A DNA stretch of 61,999 nt from an uncultured Acetobacteraceae bacterium (GTDB taxonomy: Bacteria; Pseudomonadota; Alphaproteobacteria; Acetobacterales; Acetobacteraceae): positions 1-61,999 of the forward strand of contig CALMVO010000110.1 of NCBI GenBank assembly GCA_937873205.1. The letters are read 5' to 3'. The position numbers and the translations under genes were made by a program. Below are positions 58,425-61,999 of this stretch, in pieces; position 1 is the stretch's first letter; the number at the start of each line of letters is the position of its first letter. Below the pieces are notes generated by a model. It ran no database searches. It saw only the letters and a program-made list of their open reading frames with translations, and had not been told where the DNA came from.

Positions 58425-59318
58425 ATGTCGGACGATCCCCTGACGGGCCTGTCGACCGAGACATCCGCCCCGGCACTCGAGCGGCCAGCGCGCCGCCGCC
58501 TGCTGGCAGCCGGCGTCGCACTGCTGGGCACGGGGCTCGCCCGCGGCGGCCTCGCCGCGATCCCGCGCCGACGGCCGGCGCCGGGCTTCGGGATTGTCGG
58601 CCGCGCCGCGCCGCCCCGGCCGCTGGTCATGCTGGACCCGGGCCATGGCGGCAAGGACCCGGGCGCCATCGGCGTGTCCGGCACCTACGAGAAGCACGTC
58701 GCCGAGGCCGCCGCCGCTGCGCTGCAGCGCCGGCTGCTGGCGTCCGGCCGCTACCGCGTGGCGCTCACCCGCGGCCGTGACGTCTTCATCCCGCTGGAGG
58801 ATCGCGTCGGCATCGCCGAGGGCCGCCAGGCCGCGCTGTTCGTGTCCATGCACGCCGATGCGCTGCACGATCCCGCGGTGCGCGGCGCCAGCGTCTACAC
58901 GCTGTCGGACGGCGCCTCCGATGCGCAGACGGCGGCGCTGGCGCGCACCGAGAACAGCGCCGACCGCTTCGCCGGCCCCGGCTATCACGGCGCCACGCCC
59001 GAGGTGCAGCGCATCCTGGCCAGCCTGGTGCGCCAGGAGACTCGCGCCGGCTCGGCCCACATGGCGGGCAGCGTTGTGGGCGCGTTCCGGCCCAGCATCG
59101 CGCTGCTGAACAACCCGTCGCGCCATGCCGGCTTCGTGGTGCTGAAGGCGGCCGACATCCCCAGCGTGCTGGTCGAGATGGGCTTCATGTCGAACCGCGT
59201 CGACGAGGCGGCGCTGCGTCAGCCCACCCATCTCGACGCCGTCGCCGCCGCGATGCATCAGGCGATCGACCGCTACTTCGCCGCCTCCGCCGGCGGCTTC
59301 ACCACCCTAGCCGGCTGA
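58425..59318 (+). CDS. amiC: N-acetylmuramoyl-L-alanine amidase, Amidase_3
   Basis: The 297-residue protein starts at ATG with GGAGGAGG upstream. The N-terminus has ARRRLLAAGVALLGTGLA, a twin-arginine-like export signal. The zinc motifs are DPGHGGKDPGA, the Glu in TYEKHVAE, His in SMHADAL and Glu in VLVEMGFMSN. It cuts the bond between MurNAc and the peptide and so separates daughter cells. The length is short: no AMIN domain is seen, unlike the E. coli AmiC. It is divergent from rne, a pairing common in alphaproteobacteria. Confidence 0.92.
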   Translation: MSDDPLTGLSTETSAPALERPARRRLLAAGVALLGTGLARGGLAAIPRRRPAPGFGIVGRAAPPRPLVMLDPGHGGKDPGAIGVSGTYEKHVAEAAAAALQRRLLASGRYRVALTRGRDVFIPLEDRVGIAEGRQAALFVSMHADALHDPAVRGASVYTLSDGASDAQTAALARTENSADRFAGPGYHGATPEVQRILASLVRQETRAGSAHMAGSVVGAFRPSIALLNNPSRHAGFVVLKAADIPSVLVEMGFMSNRVDEAALRQPTHLDAVAAAMHQAIDRYFAASAGGFTTLAG

Positions 59319-59323
59319 AGGCT

Positions 59324-59356
59324 AAAAAAAAGTGGATTCTCAAGGCTCGCCTTGAG
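59324..59356 (-). terminator. Possible Rho-independent terminator of the glycine-zipper lipoprotein gene
   Basis: On the minus strand, CTCAAGG pairs with CCTTGAG (7 bp, four-base loop), then after seven bases comes a run of eight T (59331-59324). The gap before the T-run is longer than usual, so confidence is modest. Confidence 0.45.
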
Positions 59357-59383
59357 CGGGATCCGGGGGCGAAACCCCTGGCC

Positions 59384-59953
<570 letters not shown>

Positions 59954-60314
59954 GACGGGCAAACCTGGACGCTGGAAGCCGGAACGGGATTGTCTCGCAT
60001 ATGATCGCTCGCCCGGGATTTGGGGAGGGGCCGTGCTGTAACGGAGGGTGCCAGGTGCCGCTGTCGACGGATGCCGGTCCGAATGATGCTGGCAAAGCCG
60101 CAATCGCGCGCTAGACTGCATGAATGCCCCGCTTCCTGGCCGCTTCGGACCATACGATCCGCCCCTGCCGGGACGCCCGCTCCTGCGCGCTCCGACTTAA
60201 CCGCCGCTGAGCGAGCAGCCGGCGCGGTCCGCCGGCACGTTCAGGGGGCCGGTTTCAGTCACACGCAGCATCTCGAGGCCGGGCGGCGATCGCCCGGCCC
60301 GCCACGGAGCCAGC
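59954..60314. promoter_or_regulatory. Leader region of leuA with two hairpins
   Basis: No firm gene is seen. A possible sigma-70 -10 (TAGACT) lies at 60111-60116, and a 26-codon frame follows (60120-60200), with few Leu codons. Two perfect hairpins lie downstream: 60218-60236 (7-bp arms GCCGGCG) and 60277-60299 (9-bp arms GGCCGGGCG). The second ends seven bases before the GGAG of leuA, so it could control translation. Confidence 0.35.
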
Positions 60315-61889
<1,575 letters not shown>

Positions 61890-61895
61890 GGAAGG

Positions 61896-61939
61896 CCAGG
61901 GGCGCCGCCCCTGGACCCCGCTAGGGCCGGCGGCCCTAG
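61896..61939 (+). terminator. Two adjacent 8-bp hairpins after leuA
   Basis: CCAGGGGC-GCC-GCCCCTGG (61896-61914) is followed by CTAGGGCC-GGC-GGCCCTAG (61921-61939). The first is nearly the same as the hairpin after the PfkB gene. The second overlaps the start of repeat copy E. No T-run is present. Confidence 0.5.
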
Positions 61940-61999
61940 AGGATAATCCGATCGCTTAGGCTCACGGATCATCCTCTAGCTTGTTGTTTTGACGAGCAT
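61937..61999 (-). repeat. Dispersed MITE-like element, copy E (cut by window end)
   Basis: It has the same orientation as copies B and C. One base differs in hairpin 2 (GGATAATCCG), and the inner part reads ATCGCTTAGG. The sequence matches the others to GACGAGCAT, where the window ends. Confidence 0.88.

Overview
The window is a 62 kb, very GC-rich stretch of an alphaproteobacterial chromosome; codon third positions are almost all G or C. The F1 part of ATP synthase (atpHAGDC) stands without F0 genes, the riboflavin genes run ribD-ribBA-ribH behind an FMN riboswitch, and rne faces amiC. This layout fits Rhodospirillales, and I would guess Acetobacteraceae, but no rRNA or other marker here can prove a family. 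No rRNA, tRNA, CRISPR array, prophage or transposase gene was recognised.

Layout. 1-5 kb: the end of smc, a secreted protein, a DUF4153 membrane protein and an RhlE-type helicase. 5-10 kb: a large membrane glycosyltransferase-like gene flanked by decayed DNA, including a clear 2-oxoglutarate oxygenase pseudogene. 9.6-16 kb: envelope proteins (DUF3224, VOC fold, three small lipoproteins) and a periplasmic tricorn-like protease. 16-25 kb: a PfkB sugar kinase, one AT-rich foreign gene, a 2H phosphoesterase, atpHAGDC and small proteins. 25-31 kb: an ABC-2 exporter pair, a lytic transglycosylase with SPOR domain, a secreted peroxiredoxin and small lipoproteins. 31-36 kb: a ferric iron ABC importer (fbpABC) and a membrane protein. 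36-43 kb: a GT-C-like membrane protein, DUF72 and the riboflavin operon. 43-48 kb: an S53 peptidase divergent from a gene for an unusual eight-repeat His-His-Trp protein, then a beta-propeller diguanylate cyclase. 48-62 kb: a WrbA-like flavoprotein, two divergent MFS transporters, an FAH-family hydrolase, a ferredoxin, an adenosine-deaminase-like enzyme, rne, amiC, a glycine-zipper lipoprotein and leuA.

The most distinctive signal between genes is a dispersed element of about 106 bp, seen four times complete and once cut by the window end. It has imperfect 18-bp terminal inverted repeats with TA at both ends and two internal hairpins, which suggests a non-autonomous, IS630/mariner-like MITE. 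Two genes (ribH and a small lipoprotein) take their stop codon from the element's terminal TAG. Other unusual points are the histidine-rich tandem-repeat protein, the AT-rich island at 17.5-18.5 kb with a possibly PcfJ-like protein, and a likely CTG start in fbpB.

Much of the accessory content concerns the envelope: lipoproteins, exported proteases, cell-wall hydrolases, an exporter and an iron importer. The core modules (ATP synthase, riboflavin, leucine, RNase E) look intact.
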